Shown here: positions 25,953-33,631 of the stretch, in pieces
Layout of the letters: every line of letters starts with the position of its first letter
How positions within the stretch are numbered: position 1 is the first letter of the stretch
From: a bacterium
GTDB lineage: Bacteria > Bacteroidota > Rhodothermia > Rhodothermales > UBA10348
Direction: 5' to 3'
DNA: 44,402 bases
Assembly (NCBI GenBank): GCA_013204185.1
Contig: JABMOI010000061.1
Span: forward strand, 1 to 44,402
The notes under the pieces: generated by a model
What the model was told of the DNA's origin: nothing
Database searches by the model: none
What the model saw: only the letters and a program-made list of their open reading frames with translations
Position numbers and translations under genes: made by a program

Positions 25953-28341
25953 GCGAGGCCCTTTCATACTATCCTTTTTGTGTCTGCTCGCGGCTCCGTT
26001 ATACGGCCAAACTCATCCTCTGATGGATGGCCCGATTCGATCAGAAGAATCTAGCCCGTATGATGTGGAAATGGTTCGCACTGCCATATCGATCAGCGCC
26101 CAATCTGGGTCCGTTCCGGGAATGTCTTTTGTACACGTTACCTCTCCCTCTCCGGCTTCTGATTGGTTGGAGTTGAATGCCAGCGGATACGCCGTTTCTA
26201 GAGTTTCCATGCACGGTTACGTTCCTGAATGGCACCAGCAAGAAGGTGTTTTAACAGTCCAATTGCCAGAAAGAAAACTGGGGACGAATAATCGATCTGA
26301 ATGGCTGATCAAAATAGAATATTTGATTAGCGATGGTCTCTCCTTTCGGACTTCCCCCAAAGGAAGAATCGCAGTTTGGGATGGATCAGAAAGGGGCTCA
26401 GATATATGGTATCCTACCCCTATCGATCAATTGGACAGCTACATGACCCAGCTCCGTGTGGCCGTACCCAAGTTTTGGGACGTATGGGTGGCAGACGGCG
26501 AATTGGCATCTCATCCCGAGAGAGTGGTAGACGGGTACAGCAAGCGCCCTGTTTTTTCGGGCTCTGCGGCATTTTTAGCTTTTGACACGCGCTCATCTCA
26601 TCCAGGCGATTTTGAGTATCCAGTCCTGATTGATCACACAAATGGAGTGAGTGAGTATCTAGAATCACTTAGCGCGACGCAAAAAGTAGTTGTCGACTAT
26701 TTAGCCACGTTGAATATCGAATCAGATTTCTCTGGTTTCGACGTGGCCTTAGCAGAAGGGCTCGCCTCGCCAACTCGAATTGGCTCCAGACTGCTTACTT
26801 CGCCTGAATTTGCCGTATCTCGGAACGCCTGGACGGACCAATTCAATGCCATTTACACCGTGATGGCCGGCGTGACTGAGCGTACCTTTGATTCTGTTCT
26901 TCCTACGGATTCTTGGCTGGCAACGGCCCTACCGTTGTGGATGTCACTTCAGGCTTTTTCTGAAAGCGAGGGCAAAGACGCTGCGGGTCTTATGTATGAA
27001 ATCCTCAGAGACGAATACTTAGAAGAAGCCCAAACCTACCGGCGGCCCTTGGTATGGGATCGGTGGGTACACCCTTCCGATATGGTAGACAAGCACTCCA
27101 AGGGCAAGGGCGCTTGGGTCTTTAGAATGCTTTCTGAACGCCTTGGCGAGGATGTCTTGAACGAGTCTGTTGTTCGTTTCATGGAGCTGGCTAAAACCCA
27201 GGTCGTGGATTCAGAGGTATTTCGCGAAACGCTGGAAGTTGTTTCAGGAGAACAACTTACGCTGTTTTTTGATGTATGGATTTACTCCGCGGGACACCCT
27301 GAGCTGACGCTAGACTTTACATTTAATTCCGCAACCGAAAGCACCGAAGTCACCATTGAGCAGCATCAAAACGGTGGACTGGTTCCAGATGCGTTTGAGT
27401 TTGATTTGGCTTTCCAATACTCCTCGCTCGATGGCACCAACACATCCGTTGTCCGATTGAACCGGCGCAAGCAAACGTCAACCATAGAGACAACAATTAG
27501 CCCGCGCTATGTATTTCCTGACGCTTTTGCAGCGGTACTACTTGACTACTCGGCCCCGCTGAAACAGGACGATATAGTAGCTCAGTTGCGCGACGCCGTA
27601 GGGCCGGTGTCTAAAATCAGGTCGCTTAGGCATCTCAAAAATTCGAATCCCGATCCAGCCGTTCTGCTCGGCCTGCGAGGCTTTCTTCAAAAAGAATCAG
27701 AACCTGCTGTTCTAGCAAGCGCCTGTGAGATGCTTGCGGAAATGGCTCCTTCATCTTCGGCGCTCTCGATGCTACTTGGGTTTGCAAGCCACCAAGATGA
27801 ACGCGTCCGGGTCGCTGCAATTCGTGCTCTTTCGCACTTTCCAAACGATGAGAAAGCGTTTGAATTCGCACTAGATGCCGCAAACACGGGAACGAGTGCT
27901 GCCGTGTTGAGCGAGTCAGTCAATACGTTGGTTACGCTGCGACCAGCCCTCACTTGGTCGTTAGTTCAGTCTGCTTTGGTCACGCCCTCATCTGGGCAAC
28001 TTGTTGCAAGGACTGCTCTGGACTTGGTTCAAACCGGAATCTCAGAAGATCGCAATTTATTCGGGGCCATCAGACCACTCATTGACGAACAGAACCCTAT
28101 TTCGCTTCGAATTGCAGCGTTTAGAGCGTTCGCTCGCATTGATCCAGAAGGTCAAACGGTAAAGAAAACCATTGAATCATGGTTGGCTTCTGAGGAGTTT
28201 AGCTTGAAATCGGCCGCCTTAGACGCGCTTATGACCTATCCCGATATCGACGTGAAGGTCGAAACGCTGGTTAAGCTTTCTGAAAAAGAGCAAAATCGCT
28301 TATTGCTCCTCAAGTATTCTCAGATACTCAGCAAATCCTAG
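25945..28341 (+). CDS. Exported M1-peptidase-like protein lacking the zinc site, with C-terminal HEAT repeats
   Basis: The product has 798 residues from the ATG that overlaps the upstream stop and opens the signal peptide MLKRGPFILSFLCLLAAPLYGQ. The first 480 residues follow the M1 aminopeptidase plan: an N-terminal beta saddle with WYPTPIDQLDSYMTQLRVAVP, then KGAWVFRMLSERLGEDVLN and FFDVWIYSAGHPELTL. However, there is no HExxH anywhere in the protein. The aligned stretch reads AIYTVMAGVTERTF, and the WLNEGFA segment reads SWLATALPLWM. All zinc ligands are therefore lost and it cannot be a standard aminopeptidase. About 565-798 are HEAT/ARM-like helices (LASHQDERVRVAAIRALSHF type). A substrate-binding or scaffold role is inferred. 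Confidence 0.83.
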   Translation: MLKRGPFILSFLCLLAAPLYGQTHPLMDGPIRSEESSPYDVEMVRTAISISAQSGSVPGMSFVHVTSPSPASDWLELNASGYAVSRVSMHGYVPEWHQQEGVLTVQLPERKLGTNNRSEWLIKIEYLISDGLSFRTSPKGRIAVWDGSERGSDIWYPTPIDQLDSYMTQLRVAVPKFWDVWVADGELASHPERVVDGYSKRPVFSGSAAFLAFDTRSSHPGDFEYPVLIDHTNGVSEYLESLSATQKVVVDYLATLNIESDFSGFDVALAEGLASPTRIGSRLLTSPEFAVSRNAWTDQFNAIYTVMAGVTERTFDSVLPTDSWLATALPLWMSLQAFSESEGKDAAGLMYEILRDEYLEEAQTYRRPLVWDRWVHPSDMVDKHSKGKGAWVFRMLSERLGEDVLNESVVRFMELAKTQVVDSEVFRETLEVVSGEQLTLFFDVWIYSAGHPELTLDFTFNSATESTEVTIEQHQNGGLVPDAFEFDLAFQYSSLDGTNTSVVRLNRRKQTSTIETTISPRYVFPDAFAAVLLDYSAPLKQDDIVAQLRDAVGPVSKIRSLRHLKNSNPDPAVLLGLRGFLQKESEPAVLASACEMLAEMAPSSSALSMLLGFASHQDERVRVAAIRALSHFPNDEKAFEFALDAANTGTSAAVLSESVNTLVTLRPALTWSLVQSALVTPSSGQLVARTALDLVQTGISEDRNLFGAIRPLIDEQNPISLRIAAFRAFARIDPEGQTVKKTIESWLASEEFSLKSAALDALMTYPDIDVKVETLVKLSEKEQNRLLLLKYSQILSKS

Positions 28342-28435
28342 GATTTCGGCATAAATTGAGGATGTAGTTCAGATTCGGCACCTCCGCTCCGATTCGCAGC
28401 AAGCAGCTAAAACGACTCAATTGGCTGATTCAACG

Positions 28436-28545
28436 GCTCGCAATGACGGCATTACCGTTCACCTCATTTCACTTTGCTAGCCTTTCTCGGTGCCTTACGT
28501 TTTTGTTGCGGATTGAGGTATGCCCCTCCTCTGCTCGGAATGACG
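28436..28545. repeat. Two near-identical 13-mers in the 28342-28609 intergenic stretch
   Basis: GCTCGCAATGACG (28436-28448) and GCTCGGAATGACG (28533-28545) differ at one base and are in the same orientation, 97 bases apart. Reversed, they read as CGTCATT(G/C)CGAGC, which resembles the ends of dispersed intergenic repeats seen in many bacterial genomes. The 268-base gap around them has no credible reading frame. Confidence 0.45.
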
Positions 28546-28609
28546 CAAGCCATTTGTGGCGAGAACTGGCTCGGTAGAAGTGTAAATCAGGAATCTGACA
28601 AAAGAGACC

Positions 28610-28870
28610 ATGCAGGTAACGAACAATCACCTCAATGAAAATCCTCTTGAAGGACTGATCAGCGAGGAAGTATTCAGCATCCTAGACGACAACAACCTTT
28701 TAAGCGAAAAAGGTGTGCGAGACTACCAAATTCGGAAGTCGTTTCGCACCATGCGCTTGAACAACGTCGCGGCTTTTGACGCCATAGAAATGCTTCGCGA
28801 TGAATACCCATACCTCCAGTTTGATACAATCCGTAAGATTGTGTACAAGCTCAATGGCGTTCGTCGTTAA
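28610..28870 (+). CDS. Small hypothetical protein
   Basis: The product has 86 residues and I do not recognise it. It is soluble, mixed in charge and looks wholly alpha-helical: an acidic first third (LEGLISEEVFSILDDNN) followed by a basic, aromatic second part (VRDYQIRKSFRTMRLNNV, AFDAIEMLRDEYPYLQFDTIRKIVYKL). The latter could form a helix-turn-helix-like pair, but no family match can be claimed. AAAGAGA lies just before the ATG, and a hairpin terminator follows at 28951-29004. Both support it being expressed as a single-gene unit. Confidence 0.7.
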   Translation: MQVTNNHLNENPLEGLISEEVFSILDDNNLLSEKGVRDYQIRKSFRTMRLNNVAAFDAIEMLRDEYPYLQFDTIRKIVYKLNGVRR

Positions 28871-28950
28871 CAATCTTGCACTTGAGTTTCAGGTGTCAAC
28901 AATTCCGCTGCAATTCGTTTCAACGGAAACCTGTTGCGCTTGAAAGGTGG

Positions 28951-29004
28951 GCGCCCCGACCGACCCTTGAGTGGTACCTCATAGGTTGGTCGGGGGCGTT
29001 TATT
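28951..29004 (+). terminator. Hairpin terminator between the small hypothetical gene and rlmB
   Basis: The arms GCGCCCCGACCGACC (from 28951) and GGTTGGTCGGGGGCG (28984-28998) pair along nearly their full length, with one bulge and one wobble, around an 18-base loop that itself has a GAG/CTC mini-stem. TTTATTT follows. The convergent rlmB may use the same stem, although its T tract is weak. Confidence 0.75.
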
Positions 29005-29011
29005 TGCCCAT

Positions 29012-29788
29012 TTATTCTGGTCTGCCAAGTGAGGCTTGGAATAACAGAATTCCAGCCGCCACCGAAGCATTTAAAGATTCTGCCTTTCCTCTCATGGGGA
29101 TGTGAACCAAGTAGTCGCACGCACCTCGAACCACGCGGCCCATTCCTTTCTCTTCGCTTCCAATTACGATTCCAAGTGGTCTGTCCCAGTCCATTTCGAG
29201 CATGGACGTCTCTCCACTGCCCTCAGCTCCCACAATCCAGTAGCCTCGCTCCTTTAGCTGATCAATAAGCTGGCTAAGATTGCCAACCCGAGCTATTGGG
29301 ATCTCAGATACGGTCCCAGCACTCGTTTTAATGCTTGCCGCAGTAATCGGGGCCGCACCTCGATCCGGAATAATGACTCCTTCGGCACCGGCAGCAACGC
29401 AGCTGCGGATAATGGCTCCGAGGTTATACGGATCTTGAATATGGTCCAGCACCACGACGATTGGCTTTTTCCTGATCACTTCGTCCATGGTGGGTGCGAT
29501 GGCCGCCAACATGTCGTCGACATCATGGTACTCAATAGAGGAAATGACTAACACAGCGCCTTGGTGATTCACACCAGGAACCAATGTATTCAGTTTGCCC
29601 GTTGGAACGAATTGGACGGGCACCCCCACATCGTGCGCCAATTTTTGTAAGCCCATAAGCTTACCCGTAGCTCCCTTTTGAAGGAAAAGCTTTTCGGCTC
29701 TTGAATCCTCTCGTTCAAGTTGTTCGCGAACGGGATTTCGTCCCGAAATAAATCTGGGAGTAGAATTGTCTTTTTCTTTTGGATTCAT
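29012..29788 (-). CDS. rlmB: TrmH-family 23S rRNA 2'-O-methyltransferase
   Basis: The product has 258 residues. This is a SPOUT-fold SAM-dependent enzyme that normally methylates the ribose of G2251 in the peptidyl-transferase loop of 23S rRNA. The N-terminal L30e-like substrate-binding part reads ISGRNPVREQLERED...VNHQGAVLVIS. The three trefoil-knot motifs are complete: DHIQDPYNLGAIIRSCVAAGA, GIVIGSEEKGMGRVVRGACD and IPMRGKAESLNASVAAGI. The length is typical. Assignment to RlmB over TrmH rests on the N-terminal domain and is good but not absolute. Confidence 0.9.
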   Translation of the reverse strand: MNPKEKDNSTPRFISGRNPVREQLEREDSRAEKLFLQKGATGKLMGLQKLAHDVGVPVQFVPTGKLNTLVPGVNHQGAVLVISSIEYHDVDDMLAAIAPTMDEVIRKKPIVVVLDHIQDPYNLGAIIRSCVAAGAEGVIIPDRGAAPITAASIKTSAGTVSEIPIARVGNLSQLIDQLKERGYWIVGAEGSGETSMLEMDWDRPLGIVIGSEEKGMGRVVRGACDYLVHIPMRGKAESLNASVAAGILLFQASLGRPE

Positions 29789-29878
29789 CCCTGCCTAATT
29801 GTCTCCGACATCAAATATATTAACGTACTCGACCTAAGGTACAACCACTTTATCATCAATGCCGTGACTCGTTTTTCA

Positions 29879-30733
29879 ATGACCGCCCCCTTGCAGCATG
29901 TTTTAGTAGCACATGCCCGGCACACTTTTCGTTCTCAAGCCTATCTAAATGAACACTGGAAACAGTACAGCTATTCCGTTTGCCCAAACTTCGAGGCCGC
30001 TTGTGAGGAGTCTGACGCCTTCATTTCAACTCTGGAGTCGCACGGAGTACGCGTTTCTGTTCTCCCTGCTGAGTACGGTACGGATCTAGACTCACTGTAC
30101 GTACACGACCCAGTGGTTACGCTCCCCGTTGGTTTTGCTCTTTGCAACATGGGTAAAAAGCTGCGGCAGGGAGAACCCGACGCCCTCGGTAAATGGATCC
30201 AAGGTGAAAACCTACCTATTGCCGGAAGGATCAGTGGTCCGGGAAAGCTTGAGGGCGGGGATGTTGTGTGGCTCAAGCCGAACTTGGCAATGGTTGGAAT
30301 TGGCTACCGGTCCAATTTGGAGGGATTGGCTCAACTGCGGAGCTTTATTGAAAACCCATCTATGCATATCGAGCCCGTTTTCCTGCCTCACTGGAACGGC
30401 CCGAGCGATGTCTTACATCTCATGTCCATGATCTCCCCTGTGAGCGAGAACGAGCTACTCGTTTACAGCCGCATCATGCCCGTAGTGACCAGAGAGCGGT
30501 TGATCACGGAAGGGTTTACGCTAATCGAAATTGCTGAGGACGAATACAACTCCATGGCGTGCAATGTCTTATCTCTTGGAAACAGAATCTGTCTTATTGA
30601 AAAACAGAACGTTAAGACCGCAGACATTCTTCGATCCCATGGCTTTACCGTGCTGTTTTATGACGGCTCAAATATCTCTCGTCCGGGCGAAGGGGGGCCT
30701 ACTTGTTTGACTAGGCCACTGTCCAGGGGTTAA
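29879..30733 (+). CDS. Arginine-deiminase/DDAH-fold hydrolase
   Basis: The product has 284 residues from the ATG that begins the conserved fold; the reading frame is open further upstream but across the rlmB promoter region. The guanidino-group-modifying fold is shown by the catalytic set: YVHDPV (Asp77), KLEGGDVV (Glu125-Asp128), the His170 in SDVLHLMSM and the nucleophile Cys276 in GEGGPTCLTRPL at the very end. Enzymes of this kind hydrolyse or transfer guanidino groups; the size suits a dimethylarginine dimethylaminohydrolase-like enzyme. The substrate is not determinable here. It is convergent with lgt. Confidence 0.86.
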   Translation: MTAPLQHVLVAHARHTFRSQAYLNEHWKQYSYSVCPNFEAACEESDAFISTLESHGVRVSVLPAEYGTDLDSLYVHDPVVTLPVGFALCNMGKKLRQGEPDALGKWIQGENLPIAGRISGPGKLEGGDVVWLKPNLAMVGIGYRSNLEGLAQLRSFIENPSMHIEPVFLPHWNGPSDVLHLMSMISPVSENELLVYSRIMPVVTRERLITEGFTLIEIAEDEYNSMACNVLSLGNRICLIEKQNVKTADILRSHGFTVLFYDGSNISRPGEGGPTCLTRPLSRG

Positions 30734-30771
30734 TGCCTTCCACAGGCGCCAGTGCCTTACGCAGGCGCCGC
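30734..30771. repeat. Tandem 19-base repeat forming two small hairpins
   Basis: Two adjacent 19-mers (30734-30752 and 30753-30771) share TGCCTT...CAGGCGCC with about five mismatches. Each folds into a GCCT/AGGC hairpin. It fills the gap between the convergent hydrolase and lgt genes. There is no T tract, so it is not a standard terminator. Confidence 0.6.
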
Positions 30772-30782
30772 CTACCACCCCG

Positions 30783-31712
30783 CTATTTTGCAGGCTCAGC
30801 GACTGGTTTGCCCACTGTTTTCGGCGGCGTCCAGGTTTTAATAATTCCGACGACGCCAATGGCAATCAGGACCAACGCAATCAATTCAGCTTGGGTCATA
30901 GTCTGCCCAAACCATTCAAATCGATTGTTTACCCTGATCTTTTCTATAAAAAACCGCTCGGCACCGTTAAACACCATATAAACCCAGAAGAGCCAGCCAG
31001 CTACGTGCTTATGCTTTCGGAACGACCATAAAATGCCAAAAATGAGAACAGCCGCCAAAAACTCGTAAAGCGGCGTTGGATACACCGGCGTGGCGCTCAA
31101 ATCTATTCCCATGATATTGTTAGGATACGTCTCAGCCCAGAGCCACGTTGGAAGCCAACCTGGTTTTGCCGCCAAATCTGAGGCAATACCCCAGTCTCCA
31201 TCTCCTGAAAGCTGGCATCCAATCCTTCCAATTCCGTAGGCAATCATAACACCCGGTGCCATGGCATCAGCAATTCGGCCAACTGAAAGCCCTTTCTTTT
31301 TGACGTAGTACACGACGCCTAAGCCACCCACAATCATTCCACCGTAGAACGTAAACCCGCCGGTAGAAAAGACCATCCTCGCTGGGGCGCGAAAAAACGA
31401 GTCCAAATTTTCTAAAATGTGAAATCCTTTGGCCCCTGCGAATCCTGCCCCAATAATAATGAGGGTTATGGTGCCCACGATAAAAGATGGACTGACTTCA
31501 ACCATCTTCTTTCGGCCTTTTTTGTCTTTGGTCGTTTCCGGCATCCGGACACCGCCAATCAGGCCAGAACCATACATCCGGTCCAATTCCTTCTGGAGAA
31601 TCCAGGCACCAAACATGGCGCCTGCAGCGACCATGAACCCAAACGAGTAAATTGGGATGGGGAAATCGAATCCAAACAGATCCTGAAATAAATCGCTCAG
31701 TCTGGGATACAT
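30783..31712 (-). CDS. lgt: Prolipoprotein diacylglyceryl transferase (variant active site)
   Basis: The product has 309 residues with about seven transmembrane helices. It adds diacylglycerol to the lipobox Cys, the first step in lipoprotein maturation. The signature region reads GRIGCQLSGDGDWG with the essential Arg at 163. Compared with E. coli Lgt as I recall it, the His of FHGG is Tyr123 (FYGG) and the Asn of GRIGN is Cys166. This combination is familiar from Bacteroidota Lgt sequences. It is the last gene of ptsN-hisS-lgt, seven bases behind hisS. Its likely substrates in this window are the DUF4292 and DUF6174 lipoproteins. Confidence 0.92.
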   Translation of the reverse strand: MYPRLSDLFQDLFGFDFPIPIYSFGFMVAAGAMFGAWILQKELDRMYGSGLIGGVRMPETTKDKKGRKKMVEVSPSFIVGTITLIIIGAGFAGAKGFHILENLDSFFRAPARMVFSTGGFTFYGGMIVGGLGVVYYVKKKGLSVGRIADAMAPGVMIAYGIGRIGCQLSGDGDWGIASDLAAKPGWLPTWLWAETYPNNIMGIDLSATPVYPTPLYEFLAAVLIFGILWSFRKHKHVAGWLFWVYMVFNGAERFFIEKIRVNNRFEWFGQTMTQAELIALVLIAIGVVGIIKTWTPPKTVGKPVAEPAK

Positions 31713-31719
31713 AAACTGA

Positions 31720-33006
31720 TTACGCTTTTAGCTGAGTTGCGAGTTGATCGAAGTCTACGGTTCGTTGCGAACTTTGGTCCATATCCTTCACTTGTGCCGC
31801 ACCAGCCGCCAATTCATCATCCCCCACAATCACAACATACCGAGAATTTTGCCGATTGGCTTCCCTCATTTGCGCCTTCATAGAGCGTCCATTTAGGTCA
31901 TAACCGGTACTAATGCCAGCGCTGCGTAAAGTTCTAGCTGTGTGAAAAGCCCAATCGAGCGCTGCTTCTCCTAGTGCGACCAAAAATACTTCTGGGCGCG
32001 CTGCCTCTACATTGAGCTTGCCAGCCGCTTCAAGCGCCATCAGTAACCGTTCCATACCCGCGGCAAACCCGACGGCTGGAATCACGGTCTTGGATCCCAA
32101 TTCAGTGGAAAGTAAATCATACCGACCACCGCCTGCCAGTGAGCCTTGAGAGCCCAGATCGTCACTTTCTATCTCGAAAGCAGTCTGTGAGTAGTAGTCT
32201 AGTCCGCGAACCAAAAACGGATCTTCTTCGAACGGAATGCCCACAGATTGTAAATGAGCCTTCACTTCGTCGAAGTGGACACGACTTGCCTCGTCCAAAA
32301 AATCTCGTAGCAGCGGCGCTCCTTTTAGGAGCTCTTTTTCTTTTTCAATTTTGGTATCGAGAATACGCATTGGGTTTGATTCAAGGCGCTGTCTGCTTAC
32401 CTCACTCAGCTGATCCGCAAATGGCGTTATGAACGCAATCAGCGCTTCTTTATAGCGAGGCCGGCTCGAAGCATCTCCAACAGAATTGATTCGAACTTTG
32501 AAATCAGTCAAACCAAGCGCTTTGTAAACATCCACAGCGCAGGCTATGGTCTCGGCATCGGCTCGGGCATCTGTTGAACCTATGAGTTCCAAACCAAATT
32601 GGTGAAACTGACGATATCGCCCTTTTTGCGGACGTTCTGCACGAAAACACGGCCCGATATAAAATAGTCGTTGAACGCCGCCTTTTTGACTTAGATGATG
32701 CTGCTGATATGCCCTCATCACTGGAGCTGTTACCTCCGGGCGAAGCACATAATTCGTACTTCCCCTTTCGAAGGCGAACATCTCTTTAGAAACAATATCT
32801 GTAAGCTGACCAATACCGCGAGCAATGAGTTCGGTTGGCTCCAAGATGGGCGTCCGAATTTCTTCAGCACCGTAAAGTGCCATGACGGACCGAATGGTTG
32901 ATTCAACGTATTGCCAAGCCCGACTTGGAGCTATTGCATCGCCGCCCGACGTGTGTCCTTCTGGAAGGATGTCGAACGTACCTGGAATTGACTTGAAAGA
33001 GCTCAT
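31720..33006 (-). CDS. hisS: Histidyl-tRNA synthetase
   Basis: The product has 428 residues, the normal class II length. It charges tRNA-His. The catalytic core shows motif 2 (YVLRPEVTAPVMRAYQQH), the His-specific GLDYYSQTAFEIES and GGRYDLL, and motif 3 (AVGFAAGMERLLMALE). The C-terminal 95 residues form the anticodon-binding domain (VFLVALGEAALDWAF...GDDELAAGAAQVKDM). The start ATG gives MSSFKSIPGTFDILPEG, the family's usual N-terminus. It lies nine bases behind ptsN and seven ahead of lgt. Confidence 0.96.
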   Translation of the reverse strand: MSSFKSIPGTFDILPEGHTSGGDAIAPSRAWQYVESTIRSVMALYGAEEIRTPILEPTELIARGIGQLTDIVSKEMFAFERGSTNYVLRPEVTAPVMRAYQQHHLSQKGGVQRLFYIGPCFRAERPQKGRYRQFHQFGLELIGSTDARADAETIACAVDVYKALGLTDFKVRINSVGDASSRPRYKEALIAFITPFADQLSEVSRQRLESNPMRILDTKIEKEKELLKGAPLLRDFLDEASRVHFDEVKAHLQSVGIPFEEDPFLVRGLDYYSQTAFEIESDDLGSQGSLAGGGRYDLLSTELGSKTVIPAVGFAAGMERLLMALEAAGKLNVEAARPEVFLVALGEAALDWAFHTARTLRSAGISTGYDLNGRSMKAQMREANRQNSRYVVIVGDDELAAGAAQVKDMDQSSQRTVDFDQLATQLKA

Positions 33007-33015
33007 GGGTGGTAG

Positions 33016-33486
33016 TTAAGCGGAAGTAGCTGGATCATCATAATGACCCAAAATAGCTAACAATTCCTCTCCAGATTTAGCGGACAAGATCTGTTTTCTG
33101 ACTTCTTCGTGGTTCATCACTCGTGAAACACGACTTAAAATTCGGACGTGTAGTGATTTGGAGTCCAGTTTGCCCAATAATAAAAAAACGATCCGAACGG
33201 GTTCGTTGTCGAGAGCCCCAAAGTCGACGGGTTGGGCCGTAGTGACCAGCGCGCCAATCATCCCGCTAACGGCCGGCGTTTTGGCGTGAGGAAGTGCTAG
33301 GCCCTTTCCAACTCCGGTCGACATCTGGGCTTCCCTTTCCATGACTGCTTTTTTGACGGCATCAACATCCAACACATGAGGATGGTCGGATACCATTTCA
33401 ATTAGGGTATCGATCAAGGTGTCCTTGTCAGGCGCTGCAATATTGACTGCAACGTGATTCGTCTGAAGAAGAGAAATTAAATTCAA
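33016..33486 (-). CDS. ptsN: PTS EIIA-Ntr-like regulatory protein
   Basis: The product has 156 residues starting at TTG, the only available start between an upstream stop and the conserved fold. The EIIA fructose/nitrogen-type domain is complete, with the phosphorylated His67 in GKGLALPHAKT and LLLGKLDSKSLHVRILSRVSRVM after it. No sugar permease is linked, so a regulatory PtsN-type role (PEP-phosphorelay sensing of carbon and nitrogen state) is more likely than transport. It leads the ptsN-hisS-lgt operon. Confidence 0.85.
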   Translation of the reverse strand: MNLISLLQTNHVAVNIAAPDKDTLIDTLIEMVSDHPHVLDVDAVKKAVMEREAQMSTGVGKGLALPHAKTPAVSGMIGALVTTAQPVDFGALDNEPVRIVFLLLGKLDSKSLHVRILSRVSRVMNHEEVRKQILSAKSGEELLAILGHYDDPATSA

Positions 33487-33511
33487 GGTCTTGGGTCGCT
33501 CAATCCGGGTT

Positions 33512-33542
33512 CACGTGATTGATATCAAACTCTTCCCACGTG
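33512..33542. promoter_or_regulatory. Pair of CACGTG palindromes upstream of ptsN
   Basis: CACGTG occurs at 33512-33517 and again at 33537-33542, starts 25 bases apart, in the 145-base gap that must hold the ptsN operon promoter. GATATC lies between them. The spacing suits a dimer-of-dimers operator, but chance cannot be excluded. Confidence 0.3.
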
Positions 33543-33631
33543 TAAGAAAGAGTAGACTGATGTCGCAATCTAGGGAGAAAACAGCCCTAAATCTCCGAAT
33601 ACAGGTTGTGCACAACAAATTAATAAGAGAT

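Noticed and set aside
28342-28609. tRNA or other structured RNA gene in the intergenic stretch.
   Set aside because: No cloverleaf arms, T-loop consensus or acceptor pairing can be found.
29720-29878. N-terminal extension of the DDAH-like hydrolase.
   Set aside because: The extra 53 residues overlap the rlmB start in antisense and do not resemble the fold; the ATG at 29879 begins the conserved part.
33605-33616. GTTGTGCACAAC palindrome downstream of rluD as a terminator.
   Set aside because: A 12-base palindrome leaves no loop and no T tract follows; at most a protein-binding site.
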